Of a stretch of 64,000 nucleotides of DNA, positions 32,073 through 42,090 are shown in pieces; within the stretch, counting starts at the first letter, position 1; every line of letters starts with the position of its first letter. A model generated the notes under the pieces. That model searched no databases and was not told the DNA's origin. It was given only the letters and a program-made list of their open reading frames with translations. The stretch is taken from NCBI RefSeq assembly GCF_003612565.1, contig NZ_RAZG01000008.1:1-64000 (forward strand). The letters are read 5' to 3'. This stretch comes from Roseburia sp. 1XD42-69 (lineage in GTDB: Bacteria > Bacillota > Clostridia > Lachnospirales > Lachnospiraceae). Both the position numbers and the translations under genes were made by a program.

Positions 32073-32093
32073 TCCTTTTTCTACCTTTCCTCA

Positions 32094-32711
32094 TTATTCT
32101 TTACCGTAAAAAGCCCGTTCAAATTTGTCTAAAACAGGCCGTGTCTCCTCAAAATTTATGCCACTGACAATCATTGTATTATACCCGATAGGCAGGGCAA
32201 TGTCAATATTTCCTGCCCTTTCCCATGGCTTTTTAAATATGGGGATATAAATTTTCTCTCCGAACAGGGCCTGAAACATTAGTTTTTCCTCCCGTTCAAA
32301 ATCAAGAAATACCTGACAGGACTCCCCTGACCCCAAAAAAGCCGATAATCTGTCCTTTTCTTTTGGGAAAACTTCTATAATAAGTCCTTGTTCCTCATAC
32401 ATCATATCCCTGTAGTTTTCAAAATATTCGGGCCTGTCTGTAAATATGGCCATGCGGTTTAAATCTTCCCCCAGTTCTTTAGCCGCAAAAAGGGTTTTTT
32501 CCGGCTCCTCCCCGTCAATGAGAACAGGGAAAAAATCCCGGTAGCTGATTTTTTTCTCCAAAAGCACTTTCTCTAAAATCTCCCGGATATAGGGAAGAAA
32601 AGGATTGTCCCGTTTTTCTTCTGATTTTTCTGCTTCCGGTGCCTCACCGCATTTTTTCCACAAGCTGCGCATTTTATTCCAAATGCCCAAACAGAAAGGA
32701 TTTTTCTTCAT
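32094..32711 (-). CDS. Unknown 205-residue protein
   Basis: I do not recognise this protein. It has no signal peptide or membrane helix. The first 35 residues are basic and then highly charged; the remainder is mixed alpha/beta with FFPVLIDGEEPEKTLFAAKE and ALPIGYNTMIVSGINFE segments. It is a fixed member of the dusB-greA-lysS operon (21-base gap to greA, 25-base gap from dusB), which suggests a housekeeping role. Confidence 0.65.
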   Translation of the reverse strand: MKKNPFCLGIWNKMRSLWKKCGEAPEAEKSEEKRDNPFLPYIREILEKVLLEKKISYRDFFPVLIDGEEPEKTLFAAKELGEDLNRMAIFTDRPEYFENYRDMMYEEQGLIIEVFPKEKDRLSAFLGSGESCQVFLDFEREEKLMFQALFGEKIYIPIFKKPWERAGNIDIALPIGYNTMIVSGINFEETRPVLDKFERAFYGKE

Positions 32712-32736
32712 TGCAACACCTCAAATCCACAAACGA

Positions 32737-33714
32737 TTACGGTGTATTATATGACAGGACTTCCTGAAATAGAGCCTTAAGCTCCGTAAAATTTTCCACT
32801 TCGTTTATCCTTCCCCGCAATTTCGATGAATGGGGATATCCTGCGGTATACCAGGCCGCATGTTTCCGCATTTCCCGGATTCCCGTATATTCCCCCTTAT
32901 ATTCCAAAAGAAGTGCTGCGTGGCGCAAGAGCATATCCGTCATTTCTTTAAAATCAGGTTTTGCCATTTCCTCCCCGGTCTCAAGGTAAGTTAGCATCTG
33001 TTTAAAAATCCAGGGGTTTCCCTGGGCAGCCCGTGCAACCATAAACCCGTCGCACCCGGTTATTTCTTCCATGGCGGCCACATCCGCCCCGGAAAACAAA
33101 TCCCCGTTTCCAATCACCGGTATGGAGACAGCCTCCTTTACCTGGCGGATTATATCCCAGTCCGCCTTCCCGGAATAGTACTGCTCCCTGGTTCGCCCGT
33201 GAACCGCAACTGCCGCAGCGCCGGATTCTTCCGCAATATGGGCAAGTTCCACGGCATTGATATGGTTTTCATCAAACCCTTTCCGAATTTTCACCGTCAC
33301 AGGCTTACTTATGGCCCTGGCCGTCTTTTCTATAATTTTTCCTGCCAGAACAGGGTCTTTCATAAGGGCGGAACCGTCCCCGTTATTTACCACCTTTGGC
33401 ACCGGACATCCCATATTGATATCTAAAATATCAAAGGGCCGCTCCTCTATCTGTTTTGCCATCTCACTGATAATTTCCGGGTCTGAACCAAAAAGCTGCA
33501 GGGAAACCGGACGCTCATTTTCATGGATTTCCAAAAGTTCTTCCGTATTTTTATTTTTATAAAAAATGGCTTTTGCGCTCACCATCTCCATACAGATCAG
33601 CCCCGCCCCCTGCTCTTTGCACAGCAAGCGAAATGGCAGGTCTGTTACCCCTGCCATAGGCCCTAAAATTAAATTGTTTTCCAGTGTTACGCTGCCGATT
33701 TTAAGCGGTTTCAT
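32737..33714 (-). CDS. dusB: tRNA-dihydrouridine synthase
   Basis: The 325-residue flavoenzyme reduces uridine to dihydrouridine in the tRNA D-loop. Visible motifs are GPMAGVTDLPFR at the N-terminus, the catalytic NMGCPVPKVVNN segment, VTVKIRKGF, and VHGRTREQYYSG followed by IPVIGNGDLFSG. This is the bacterial DusB-like TIM barrel with FMN site, of normal length. It lies in the operon between coaX and the unknown gene. Confidence 0.93.
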   Translation of the reverse strand: MKPLKIGSVTLENNLILGPMAGVTDLPFRLLCKEQGAGLICMEMVSAKAIFYKNKNTEELLEIHENERPVSLQLFGSDPEIISEMAKQIEERPFDILDINMGCPVPKVVNNGDGSALMKDPVLAGKIIEKTARAISKPVTVKIRKGFDENHINAVELAHIAEESGAAAVAVHGRTREQYYSGKADWDIIRQVKEAVSIPVIGNGDLFSGADVAAMEEITGCDGFMVARAAQGNPWIFKQMLTYLETGEEMAKPDFKEMTDMLLRHAALLLEYKGEYTGIREMRKHAAWYTAGYPHSSKLRGRINEVENFTELKALFQEVLSYNTP

Positions 33715-33726
33715 TTCCTACCCCTC

Positions 33727-34494
33727 TTATTTCTGTTTTTCAAAAATCAGCCGCAGCCCTGACAAGGTAAGGATAGGGTCATAAATATCAATACAGTCCG
33801 TCTCATTGGCAATAATTCTCCCTAATCCCCCGGTAGCCACTACTTTTACGTTGTCGTAACCGGACTCTTTTATCATATGCTTCACAATATACTCCGTCTG
33901 GCCAATCTGCCCGTAAACCAATCCTGCCTGCATACTGCTGATGGTTTCCTGGGCCAAAATAGACGCAGGTTTTTTTATCTCAATCTCCGGCAGCTTTGCC
34001 GCCTCATTCCAAAGGGCCTGGGCACTGGTGCGGATTCCGGGAGCTGTCACCCCTGCCACAAAAGCTCCCCTGCCGTCCACCAAATCGTAGGTGGTCGCTG
34101 TTCCAAAATCAAGGACAAGGGCCGGGCCGCCGTAAAGGTCATAGGCCGCCACTGCGTCCACAATTCTGTCCGCACCAATCTGCTTGGGATTCTCCGTCAT
34201 AACCCGAATCCCCGTCTTAATCCCCGGCCCTACAATGGTAGGGGTGATATCCAGATATTTAATCACGGCACTGGTGAGGGAATGCATGACATTGGGCACA
34301 ACAGAGGAGATTATGACTCCCTGTATGTCCGATTTTGAAATCTGATTCCTCTCTAACATATCTATAATACTGATTCCGTACTCGTCTGATGTGCGAAGCT
34401 GCTTGGTGGTCATGCGAAATGTTGTCAGCAGTTCTCTATCATTAAAAATTCCAAAAGTAAAATTTGTGTTTCCCACATCTATTGTCAAAAGCAT
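33727..34494 (-). CDS. coaX: Type III pantothenate kinase
   Basis: This 255-residue kinase makes 4'-phosphopantothenate for coenzyme A. The ASKHA fold motifs are [17 protein letters not shown] (phosphate loop), [20 protein letters not shown], and [20 protein letters not shown]. It has no feedback loop of the PanK-I type, as is usual for CoaX. The overlapping operon position next to birA (biotin) groups cofactor genes. Confidence 0.95.
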   Translation of the reverse strand: MLLTIDVGNTNFTFGIFNDRELLTTFRMTTKQLRTSDEYGISIIDMLERNQISKSDIQGVIISSVVPNVMHSLTSAVIKYLDITPTIVGPGIKTGIRVMTENPKQIGADRIVDAVAAYDLYGGPALVLDFGTATTYDLVDGRGAFVAGVTAPGIRTSAQALWNEAAKLPEIEIKKPASILAQETISSMQAGLVYGQIGQTEYIVKHMIKESGYDNVKVVATGGLGRIIANETDCIDIYDPILTLSGLRLIFEKQK

Positions 34495-34500
34495 AGCGCC

Positions 34501-34836
34501 TTATTCCTCCTCAAACTCTCCCAAAATTATAATTCTGTAAAACATTTCCAAAGACTCCAGCAGCTCTGTTTTACTGCGCTGCAAATCCTTTACCTTTAAG
34601 ACACTTCCAATTTCATCATAGAGGTAATCCCCCTCATCCGCCGATGTGCGAAACTCCAATTCCCCATCCTCGTTAAAAAACACTTCCAAAATTCCCCCCA
34701 CATCTTCCGTAAAGAGCACACACATAATTTTTAACTCGTCTCTCACCCGCTGGGGAATCCCCTGGAATATGGGATTTAAATAAAATTTTTTATCATATGC
34801 GCTGGATGCGCACAATACAATTTCCTGCTGTTCCAT
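34501..34836 (-). CDS. DUF6145-like protein
   Basis: The 111-residue protein matches the small DUF6145 family of Lachnospiraceae: CASSAYDKKFYLNP, IPQRVRDELKIMCVLFTEDV, GGILEVFFNEDGELEF, and a YLYDEIGSVL helix. The function is unknown. The start ATG 34836 has AAAGGA and GGTG upstream. It lies between birA and coaX, with a six-base gap to coaX. Conserved position suggests a housekeeping role. Confidence 0.7.
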   Translation of the reverse strand: MEQQEIVLCASSAYDKKFYLNPIFQGIPQRVRDELKIMCVLFTEDVGGILEVFFNEDGELEFRTSADEGDYLYDEIGSVLKVKDLQRSKTELLESLEMFYRIIILGEFEEE

Positions 34837-34871
34837 CTTCACCTGTCCTTTAAGATTTCCGAAAAATCATT

Positions 34872-35849
34872 TTACACATATCCGTAAATTCCCCTTACAG
34901 ACACTTCCCCTGCAAAAACCAGGCGCCGGCCTTTTTCTGTGTCTACAATAAGCTCCCCCAAATCGGTAATTCCCACCGCTTCCCCCTCAAAATATTCCAT
35001 AGGGTCTGACACCCTTACCTGCCTGCCTTTGTTTACAAGATACTTGTCATATTCTTCTTTCAGGCCGGAAAGGTCATTTGTTTCGGAAAATATGCCATAA
35101 TAGTGCTCAAAAGATTCACACACCGCCCCTATCAACTCCGCCCGCTTTATTTTATCTTTTCCCTCCAGCAAAAGGGAGGTGGCTATGGAGGATATTTCTT
35201 CCGGAAATTCAGTGTTTCTCACATTGATGCCGATTCCCACCACAACATAGTGAATCTCCTCTATCTCCGTGCTAAGCTCCGCTAAAATTCCGCAGACCTT
35301 TTTCCCACCTAACACAATATCATTGGGCCACTTAATCTGAGGTGAAACCCCTGCATAATCTTTTAGTGCCCTTGCTACGGCAAGCCCTGCAATTAAAGTG
35401 AGCATAGATGCGGACTGGGGTTTTATTTGGGGTTTTAAAATCAGGGACATATACACACTTATTCCCGGAGGAGATGTCCAGCTTTTTCCCCTCCTGCCCC
35501 TGCCTGCGTCCTGCCTGTCCGCCACCACTAAAGTCCCGTGGGGCTTCCCTTCCTCCGCAAGCTGTTTTGCCCTTAAGTTTGTGGAGTCTGTCACCTCATA
35601 ATAGTGTATTTCTTCCCCAATCCAACAGGTTCGCCTTCGGCTCTTCAATTCGTCTTCATTTAAAACATCCATGGTCTCTATGAGACGGTATCCCTTATTG
35701 GAAACCGCCTCAATCACATAGCCTTCCTGTCTGAGCTTTTGGATTCCTTTCCAAACTGCCGTTCTGGAAACTCCCAGCTTATCACAGAGATACTGCCCCG
35801 ACACATACTCCCCGGTTTCCCTTAAAGCACTTAATATTTCTGATTTCAA
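34872..35849 (-). CDS. birA: Bifunctional biotin ligase / biotin operon repressor
   Basis: This 325-residue protein has an N-terminal winged helix ([20 protein letters not shown]) and a biotin ligase domain with [26 protein letters not shown] and [10 protein letters not shown], plus the small SH3-like C-terminal domain. It biotinylates carboxylases and represses biotin genes. It begins with TTG overlapping the argF stop (TTGA), so it is translated with argF. Confidence 0.94.
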   Translation of the reverse strand: MKSEILSALRETGEYVSGQYLCDKLGVSRTAVWKGIQKLRQEGYVIEAVSNKGYRLIETMDVLNEDELKSRRRTCWIGEEIHYYEVTDSTNLRAKQLAEEGKPHGTLVVADRQDAGRGRRGKSWTSPPGISVYMSLILKPQIKPQSASMLTLIAGLAVARALKDYAGVSPQIKWPNDIVLGGKKVCGILAELSTEIEEIHYVVVGIGINVRNTEFPEEISSIATSLLLEGKDKIKRAELIGAVCESFEHYYGIFSETNDLSGLKEEYDKYLVNKGRQVRVSDPMEYFEGEAVGITDLGELIVDTEKGRRLVFAGEVSVRGIYGYV

Positions 35850-36841
35850 CCCTGCTCTCCTAATGTGGCCAGCATAACAGCCTTAATGGTGTGCATACGG
35901 TTTTCCGCCTCGTCAAATACCACAGACTGGCTGCCCTCGAAAACTTCATTTGTCACTTCAATCTCTTCCAAACCAAATTTCTCATGGACTTCCCTTCCGA
36001 TAACCGTTCCCAAATCATGGAAAGCCGGAAGGCAGTGCATAAACACGGCATCTTTTCCTGCAAGCTCCATTACTTTCTGATTTACCTGGTAGGGCATAAG
36101 TTCTTTAATGCGCCCTTCCCACGCCTCTTTAGGTTCTCCCATGGAAACCCACACATCTGTATAAATAACATCCGCATCTTTTACAGAAAGTTCCACCTCT
36201 TCGCTTAAGGTGATATTTGCCCCTGTCTCCTCTGCGATTTTTCTGCACTGTTCCACCAATTTTTCTTCTGGAAAATAGTTTTTGGAAGTGCAGGCCACAA
36301 AGTCCATGCCCAGTTTTGCACATGTCACCATCAGGGAATTTCCCATATTATACCGGGCATCTCCCATATAAACCAGTTTAATCCCCTTTAATTTTCCAAA
36401 ATGCTCCCGGATGGTAAGCATGTCCGCCAGCATCTGGGTGGGGTGGAATTCGTTGGTTAAACCGTTCCACACAGGCACCCCTGCGTATCCTGCCAGTTCC
36501 TCCACAATTTCCTGCCCGTATCCTCGGTACTCAATGCCGTCAAACATCCGGCCCAAAACCCTTGCCGTATCCGCAATGCTCTCTTTTTTCCCAATCTGGG
36601 AACCTGATGGGTCTAAATATGTCACATGCATCCCCAAATCATGGGCTGCCACCTCAAAGGCACACCGTGTCCTGGTACTTGTTTTTTCAAATATTAAGGC
36701 AATATTTTTTCCCGTCAAATGCGCATGGCTTTTCCCCTGCTTCTTTTCTTTTTTCAGCGTCTCCGCCAGGTCGATAAGATATAAAATCTCCTCCGGCGTA
36801 TAGTCCATTAACTTTAGAAAATGACGTCCCTTTAAATTCAT
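35846..36841 (-). CDS. argF: Ornithine carbamoyltransferase
   Basis: The 331-residue enzyme makes citrulline from ornithine and carbamoyl phosphate. Motifs visible are [15 protein letters not shown] (carbamoyl phosphate site), [23 protein letters not shown] and HCLPAFHD (ornithine site). Length is normal. GGAGAGG precedes the ATG. It leads the eight-gene operon running to lysS. It is not in a catabolic arcABC context, so biosynthesis is likelier, though this is inference. Confidence 0.92.
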   Translation of the reverse strand: MNLKGRHFLKLMDYTPEEILYLIDLAETLKKEKKQGKSHAHLTGKNIALIFEKTSTRTRCAFEVAAHDLGMHVTYLDPSGSQIGKKESIADTARVLGRMFDGIEYRGYGQEIVEELAGYAGVPVWNGLTNEFHPTQMLADMLTIREHFGKLKGIKLVYMGDARYNMGNSLMVTCAKLGMDFVACTSKNYFPEEKLVEQCRKIAEETGANITLSEEVELSVKDADVIYTDVWVSMGEPKEAWEGRIKELMPYQVNQKVMELAGKDAVFMHCLPAFHDLGTVIGREVHEKFGLEEIEVTNEVFEGSQSVVFDEAENRMHTIKAVMLATLGEQG

Positions 36842-36868
36842 AACTTTCCTCTCCTTTAAAACTTAAGA

Positions 36869-36917
36869 AAACAGACAGAAGGTTATCCTTTTCCCTGCAA
36901 AAACCTTCTGGCTGTTT
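36869..36917 (-). terminator. Terminator after the SPFH gene
   Basis: AAACAGACAGAAGGTT (36869-36884) pairs with AACCTTCTGGCTGTTT (36902-36917), with one mismatch. T-rich sequence follows on the minus strand, ending the SPFH transcript before argF. Confidence 0.7.
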
Positions 36918-36936
36918 CATTATTCTGATTCTATTC

Positions 36937-37866
36937 CTAATTGTTCTCTTTGCCAACTTCTACAACAGCTTTTGCAAGCCCTGCGATACCCTGTATCTCT
37001 GATGGAATAATAATTTTGGTTGCCTTGCCGTCCGCCGCTTTTGCAAATGCTTCCAAACTCTTTAACTTTAATACGCCGTCGTTGGGGTCTGCCTCTTTCA
37101 GGAAACGAAGTCCGTCTGCATTGGCCTGCTGGATCTTAAGAATCGCCTCCGCCTGACCTTCCGCCTCACGGATGGTTGCCTCCTTATGGGCCTCCGCACG
37201 TAAAATTGCCGCCTGTTTCTCTGCTTCTGCGTCAAGGATAGCAGATTCTTTTTTACCCTCTGCCACAAGAATCGTAGATTTCTTTTCCCCTTCTGCCTTT
37301 AAAATGGCTTCCCTTCTCTCACGCTCTGCCTTCATCTGTTTTTCCATGGCATCCTGAATCGCTGCGGGAGGAATGATGTTTTTAAGTTCCACACGGTTTA
37401 CCTTAATTCCCCAGGGATCTGTTGCCACATCAAGGGATGCCCGCATTTTGGTGTTGATCGTCTCACGGGAAGTCAGAGTTTCATCCAGCTCTAAATCACC
37501 GATAATATTACGAAGTGTGGTGGCGGTAAGATTCTCAATGGCCATAATCGGGCTCTCCACCCCATATGCAAATAACTTGGGATCTGTAATCTGGAAAAAT
37601 ACAACCGTGTCAATCTGCATAGTTACATTATCCTTGGTGATAACGGGCTGTGGGGGAAAATCAACTACCTGCTCTTTTAAATTGATTTTCTTTGCAATCC
37701 GATCCACAAAGGGCCTGCGGAAATGAATTCCCACGCCCCAGGTTGCCCGGTATGCCCCAAGGCACTCTACAATAGCCGCATGTGCCTGAGGCACAATCTT
37801 AATACAGCTTGCCGCTACAATTAAAGCTATAATAAGCAAAATAACAATTACAATAAATGCTCCCAT
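36937..37866 (-). CDS. SPFH domain / stomatin-like protein
   Basis: This 309-residue protein has an N-terminal membrane segment (VIVILLIIALIVAASCI), then the SPFH/band-7 domain (VPQAHAAIVECLGAYRATW..., PQPVITKDNVTMQIDTVVFF). A coiled coil with repeated EAEKQAAILRAEAHKEATI-like units lies near residues 190-260. Stomatin/prohibitin proteins form oligomeric membrane microdomain scaffolds, often with a NfeD partner, which is not present here. GGAGG precedes the ATG. Confidence 0.9.
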   Translation of the reverse strand: MGAFIVIVILLIIALIVAASCIKIVPQAHAAIVECLGAYRATWGVGIHFRRPFVDRIAKKINLKEQVVDFPPQPVITKDNVTMQIDTVVFFQITDPKLFAYGVESPIMAIENLTATTLRNIIGDLELDETLTSRETINTKMRASLDVATDPWGIKVNRVELKNIIPPAAIQDAMEKQMKAERERREAILKAEGEKKSTILVAEGKKESAILDAEAEKQAAILRAEAHKEATIREAEGQAEAILKIQQANADGLRFLKEADPNDGVLKLKSLEAFAKAADGKATKIIIPSEIQGIAGLAKAVVEVGKENN

Positions 37867-37926
37867 TTTTGTCCTCCATAAAATTTTTACATACAGTTCC
37901 TGATTAACATAGTACTATAAATGAAA

Positions 37927-37955
37927 GGAGATTACAAGAAAATCTTGTAATCTCC
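37927..37955 (-). terminator. Terminator after the wall hydrolase gene
   Basis: GGAGATTACAAGA (37927-37939) and TCTTGTAATCTCC (37943-37955) form a perfect 13-base stem with a three-base loop. T-rich sequence follows on the minus strand. Confidence 0.78.
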
Positions 37956-37981
37956 CATAATAAACCACTTTAATATAAGAT

Positions 37982-39673
37982 TTAGAAGAACACATTTCCT
38001 CCGATAACTGTTCCGCCGTAACCGGAACTTGCACTTCTAAACTGCAGTGCACCGTTGGTATTGTCCGCACCGTTGATCGCTTCCTGAGCTGCCTGTAAGC
38101 ATGCGCTTCTCACACCGCCTGCTGCAACATTTGCAACACTTCCGCTGAGTGCCGGCGGGAACTGTCCTGCCTGGTAGATAACACCGGAAATTGTTCCGGG
38201 ATATCCGCCGCTTCTTACACGGTTCATAACAACAGAGCCAACTGCCAGCATTCCTTCATAGGAACCGCTTCCTGCCTCACACTGAATCAGAGCCCCCAGA
38301 AGAGTTACCTCATCTGTGCTTGCTGACATAGCCGGTTTTCTTCCAGCTTTCTTAGCTTCCTCTGCTGCTTTTGCAGCTTCTTTCTGTTTTACTTCCTCAC
38401 TATTTAAAGCTGTGCCTAAATTTAAAGCCACTTCCACATAATCTTCGCTGACATAAGCGGTGGAATCAGAAGTTTTCACTGCTACCCAGCCTTCTGTCTC
38501 CTCTGCCTCTTTGTCTACTTTTAAGCGATCGCCGTTTGAAGCTGTCGTTACAATTCCAGCCTCCTCGTTAGGCTCGCTTCTCAAGCGAAGTCCATCTGTA
38601 TTTACAGTTGCATATACGCTGCAAACCTCATTTGCAAGCTGAAATGCCTCATCGCCGTATACAAGATATTCATTTTTTACAAATCCTGTTACATTTCCAG
38701 AAGTAATTTCTGTCCACTCATCCCCTACTTCAACGATTTCAGCCACATCGCCGCGGTAAAACTTACCTGCCAGCTCAGAAGTCTCATCTGGAGCTGTACG
38801 GATGTTCATATCCTCCTCCACATTCGCCATTACCTGGTCAGACCACTCTTCGTTTTCTGTGTTCTCTGTATTTTCCTCAGGCTGTGCATCCTGGGAGTTT
38901 TCTGTGTCCTCTTCTGGCTGTGCCTCCGGATTTTCTGCATCTTCCTCAGGCTGTACGTCCTGGGAGTTTTCTACATCCTTTTCAGGCTGTGTCTCCTCTG
39001 GATTCTCCTCAGTTGATGACTCTTCCGGGGCTTCTGTATTATCTTCCGGCTGTGCTTCTTCCACATTCTCTTCCTGCTGCACACCCTCCGGATTTTCTTC
39101 ATTTTTCTCCGGCTCAAGCTCCTGGACATCTTCCATATTTTCTTCTGCCTTTGCTGCTGCCGCGCCGTTTTCTTCTGGCTGAGTTTCCTGGGCTTTTTCC
39201 GGTGCCTCAATATTTTCGGGCAATACTTCCTCTACAGCTTTATCCGGCTGTTCCTCTACATCTGCAACTTCCATTGCTTCAAATACTACCTGGGAGATAC
39301 CAGCAGATTCCTCTGCATCTGCAACTTCCATTGCTTCAAATACTACCTGGGAGATACCAGCAGATTCCTCTAAAACTTCTGTGGAATTTTCTGCAGCCTC
39401 CGTATTCTCCTGTGCGTTTGCCTCTGCAACAAGATTGCTCTCTGTTCTTACAATGCTGGCTGTCATTAAGCCATTCGCAGCAAGCGCATCTTCTTCCATT
39501 TTGTGTAATTCAGCAATAATCCCTGCTGTACCTGTTTTTTCCAAAACAACAATACTTGTCTGTGCCACTGTAACGCTCTCTTCCGTGGAACCTGTCAATG
39601 CGGTGAATGTTGACACAACTGCTACTGCTGATACAACTGTCATGCTTTCAATCACTTTTTTGTTTAGTTTCAT
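37982..39673 (-). CDS. SleB-type cell wall hydrolase with SH3 domains
   Basis: The 563-residue secreted protein has a signal peptide (first ~30 residues). A long acidic Pro/Glu-rich linker follows to about residue 280, containing a 19-residue perfect-type tandem duplication (ESAGISQVVFEAMEVAD). Two bacterial SH3 domains (MNIRTAPDETSELAGKFYRG; GLRLRSEPNEEAGIVTTASN) and a C-terminal Hydrolase_2/SleB domain (TLLGALIQCEAGSGSYEGM) complete it. It should cleave peptidoglycan outside the cell. It is monocistronic with a near-consensus promoter. The linker may span the wall. Confidence 0.9.
   Translation of the reverse strand: MKLNKKVIESMTVVSAVAVVSTFTALTGSTEESVTVAQTSIVVLEKTGTAGIIAELHKMEEDALAANGLMTASIVRTESNLVAEANAQENTEAAENSTEVLEESAGISQVVFEAMEVADAEESAGISQVVFEAMEVADVEEQPDKAVEEVLPENIEAPEKAQETQPEENGAAAAKAEENMEDVQELEPEKNEENPEGVQQEENVEEAQPEDNTEAPEESSTEENPEETQPEKDVENSQDVQPEEDAENPEAQPEEDTENSQDAQPEENTENTENEEWSDQVMANVEEDMNIRTAPDETSELAGKFYRGDVAEIVEVGDEWTEITSGNVTGFVKNEYLVYGDEAFQLANEVCSVYATVNTDGLRLRSEPNEEAGIVTTASNGDRLKVDKEAEETEGWVAVKTSDSTAYVSEDYVEVALNLGTALNSEEVKQKEAAKAAEEAKKAGRKPAMSASTDEVTLLGALIQCEAGSGSYEGMLAVGSVVMNRVRSGGYPGTISGVIYQAGQFPPALSGSVANVAAGGVRSACLQAAQEAINGADNTNGALQFRSASSGYGGTVIGGNVFF
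39261..39371. repeat. 57-base tandem duplication in the hydrolase linker
   Basis: A 57-base unit (19 codons) occurs twice in a row, beginning at 39261 and 39318, nearly identical. It encodes the ESAGISQVVFEAMEVAD repeat. The near identity means a recent slip or unequal exchange. Confidence 0.85.
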
Positions 39674-39792
39674 CTTATAGAACCCTCCAATTGCTGTAAT
39701 TCCCTTTCAAAATGCGTTATCTCTTGTACGGATGTTACTTTTCACATTTCTATTCAGAATTATTACATTTATTACAAAAATGTTACAATGTG

Positions 39793-39821
39793 ATACTAGC
39801 ATAGACAGAGCACTTTGTCAA
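39793..39821 (-). promoter_or_regulatory. Promoter of the wall hydrolase gene
   Basis: On the minus strand TTGACA (39816-39821) and TAGTAT (39793-39798) are spaced by 17 bases. The leader of about 115 bases before the ATG holds AT-rich sequence; no riboswitch fold is apparent to me. Confidence 0.7.
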
Positions 39822-39960
39822 GTTTTTGGAAGTTTTTCTTAAGAATTTCTTAAATACATCCTTTTTCTTTGGGAAGGCCTTATATCTCAAGGCTTTTAGC
39901 ACTTTCCCCACATGGCTTTTTCTCTGGAAAATCCTTTTTTTACACAATGTTTTAATAAAA

Positions 39961-39994
39961 ATACAGAGCTGTTTCATAAAAAACAGCTCTGTAT
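39961..39994 (-). terminator. Terminator after pgi
   Basis: ATACAGAGCTGTTT (39961-39974) and AAACAGCTCTGTAT (39981-39994) form a perfect 14-base stem with a six-base loop. TTTTATT follows on the minus strand. Confidence 0.82.
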
Positions 39995-40010
39995 CGTAAA
40001 TATTACAAAA

Positions 40011-41357
40011 TTATAATCTCTTTAATAATTCTTCCCGCTGTGCTTCAAATCCTGGTTTTCCAAGAAGTGCAAACATGTTTTTCTTGTAGCTCTCCACACC
40101 AGGCTGGTTAAATGGATTTACTCCCAACAAGTATCCACTGATGCCTACTGCAAACTCGAAAAAATAAAACAGCTCCCCAAGATAAAATTCATTCTGTTCC
40201 GGTATTTTTACCATAAGATTAGGCACGTTTCCGTCTGTATGTGCCAGTATGGTTCCGTTCATGGCACTCTTATTTACAAAGTCCATGTCTTTTCCTGCAA
40301 GATAATTTAAACCGTCCAAATCCACTGGTTCTTCCTCAATCAGAATATTCCCTCTGGAATTTTCTACATTCAATACGGTTTCAAACATAATTCTTGCCCC
40401 ATCCTGAATAAACTGTCCCATTGAGTGTAAATCTGTGGTCAAATCTACAGATGCGGGGAAAAGTCCTTTTTGATCTTTACCTTCGCTCTCCCCGTAAAGC
40501 TGTTTCCACCACTCGGAAACATAGTGAAGGCTTGGCTCATAATTGCAAAGCACCTCCACAGCTTTTCCTTTACGGAGTAAGATATTGCGCACTGCAGCAT
40601 ATTTCAGAGAATCATTTTCCTCAAACTTCTGTTCTAAAGCCAGTTTCCTTCCCTCTGCTGCACCTTCCATAAGCTTGTCCAAATCAGCACCGCTGACTGC
40701 TATGGGAAGGAGACCCACTGCTGTGAGGACAGAGAAACGTCCTCCAACATCATCCGGCACTACAAATGTCTCATACCCTTCTTCTGTAGCAAGATTTTTA
40801 AGGGCACCCTTTGCCTTATCCGTAGTTGCATAGATACGTTTTGCAGCTCCGTCCTTACCATATTTTTCTTCCAGTTTTTTCTTGAAAATACGGAAAGCAA
40901 TGGCCGGCTCTGTGGTAGTCCCTGATTTGGAAATAATATTAACTGAGAAATCTCTGTCCCCAATTACATCCAAAAGACCTTCCAGGTATGCTCCGCTGAT
41001 GCTGTTTCCAGCGTAATAAATTTCCGGTGTCTTTCTTGTTTCTTTGGAAATATTATTGTAAAATCCGTGTCTTAAAAACTCAATAGCTGCTCTTGCTCCA
41101 AGGTAAGAACCTCCGATTCCGATAACCACCAAAACCTCGGAATCCGACTGAATTTTCTCTGCCGCTTTTTTAATCCTTGCAAATTCATCTTTGTCGTAGT
41201 CCACGGGCAAATCAATCCATCCAAGGAAATCGTTGCCAGCCCCGTCTTTTGCAACCAACTGTTTTTTTGCATCCTCCACCAGCCTGCTCATATAACTCAT
41301 TTCTTCTTCACTGATAAAAGAAGATGCCTTTGAATAGTCAAATACTACCTTGCTCAT
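40011..41357 (-). CDS. pgi: Glucose-6-phosphate isomerase
   Basis: The 448-residue enzyme interconverts glucose 6-phosphate and fructose 6-phosphate. Recognised segments are [35 protein letters not shown] (phosphate loop), [17 protein letters not shown] and [18 protein letters not shown] near the end. This is the shorter bacterial form, of normal length. AGTGTTCACAC-like sequence precedes it. Its terminator follows within 20 bases of the stop. Confidence 0.96.
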   Translation of the reverse strand: MSKVVFDYSKASSFISEEEMSYMSRLVEDAKKQLVAKDGAGNDFLGWIDLPVDYDKDEFARIKKAAEKIQSDSEVLVVIGIGGSYLGARAAIEFLRHGFYNNISKETRKTPEIYYAGNSISGAYLEGLLDVIGDRDFSVNIISKSGTTTEPAIAFRIFKKKLEEKYGKDGAAKRIYATTDKAKGALKNLATEEGYETFVVPDDVGGRFSVLTAVGLLPIAVSGADLDKLMEGAAEGRKLALEQKFEENDSLKYAAVRNILLRKGKAVEVLCNYEPSLHYVSEWWKQLYGESEGKDQKGLFPASVDLTTDLHSMGQFIQDGARIMFETVLNVENSRGNILIEEEPVDLDGLNYLAGKDMDFVNKSAMNGTILAHTDGNVPNLMVKIPEQNEFYLGELFYFFEFAVGISGYLLGVNPFNQPGVESYKKNMFALLGKPGFEAQREELLKRL

Positions 41358-41441
41358 GTGTGAACACTCCTTTGCCTTGTGATAATTTATTTTAACTAAT
41401 CACTATTTTAGCAAATCTTGGCATAGGATTCAAGTACTAAC

Positions 41442-41837
41442 CTAGAACACATCGGAAATCACTTCCATTAATAATTCCGCATCCTTTTGGCTCTGCTTTT
41501 CTTCTTCAGACTTCTGACTCTTTTTCACCGGTTCAAACTCCCGCCTTCTCTGGTAGGTATGTATCGGCTGCATTTCTATTTCCGGCTCCGGCATCTCCTC
41601 CTCTGCCTCTTCCTCCTCTTCCTCTGCTTCTGCCTCTGTATCCTCGGACATCACAACATCCAGATATTTCCTCACCTGCCTGCATATTTTACGTATTTCC
41701 CTCTTCATTCTTGAAAGCTGGAAAAGCGCTGATAAAAGTATCAGCAATAATACACCTACAACTATCATTTCCAGCAGAACATGATTTTCTCCTATGTAAG
41801 TAAGCACTTTTTCCGGAATTATTTCCTTCTGAAACAT
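41442..41837 (-). CDS. Unknown single-pass membrane protein
   Basis: This 131-residue protein has one N-terminal membrane helix (LLEMIVVGVLLLILLSALFQ), a basic stretch (RKICRQVRKYL), an acidic run of about twelve Glu/Ala residues, and a polar tail. I recognise no family. AAGGAGG precedes the ATG. It is divergent from murG. Topology suggests a cytoplasmic C-terminal tail. Confidence 0.6.
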   Translation of the reverse strand: MFQKEIIPEKVLTYIGENHVLLEMIVVGVLLLILLSALFQLSRMKREIRKICRQVRKYLDVVMSEDTEAEAEEEEEEAEEEMPEPEIEMQPIHTYQRRREFEPVKKSQKSEEEKQSQKDAELLMEVISDVF

Positions 41838-42022
41838 AACTGCCTCCTTTTTTATTAATTGCCATCCACATAGATGTTGATATTATTATAGGGAAAAATT
41901 TCTCTAGTGAAAAGGGGACATGCTATAAATTTCACCGCAAGTTTCCCCCTTTTGCACCATCAAAAACCATAGGCAGCCATAAATATGTGGAATTTGACAC
42001 AAACCGCCTTCTCATTAATTTC

Positions 42023-42053
42023 TTGACTTTTTTTCCAGAGGGTATAATATAAT
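42023..42053 (+). promoter_or_regulatory. Possible murG promoter
   Basis: TTGACT (42023-42028) precedes two overlapping TATAAT boxes at 42043 (14-base spacing) and 42048 (19-base spacing). Neither spacing is ideal, so this is tentative. Either would place the start downstream of the first ATG, favouring murG translation from 42091. Confidence 0.4.
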
Positions 42054-42090
42054 GAAAGAAACATTTAGAGAGAAAGGTAACAGGTATTCT

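Noticed and set aside
38884-39519. 211-residue plus-strand frame opposite the wall hydrolase
   Set aside because: It is the antisense of the Pro/Glu-rich linker, giving a Leu/Pro/His-rich product with no start signal.
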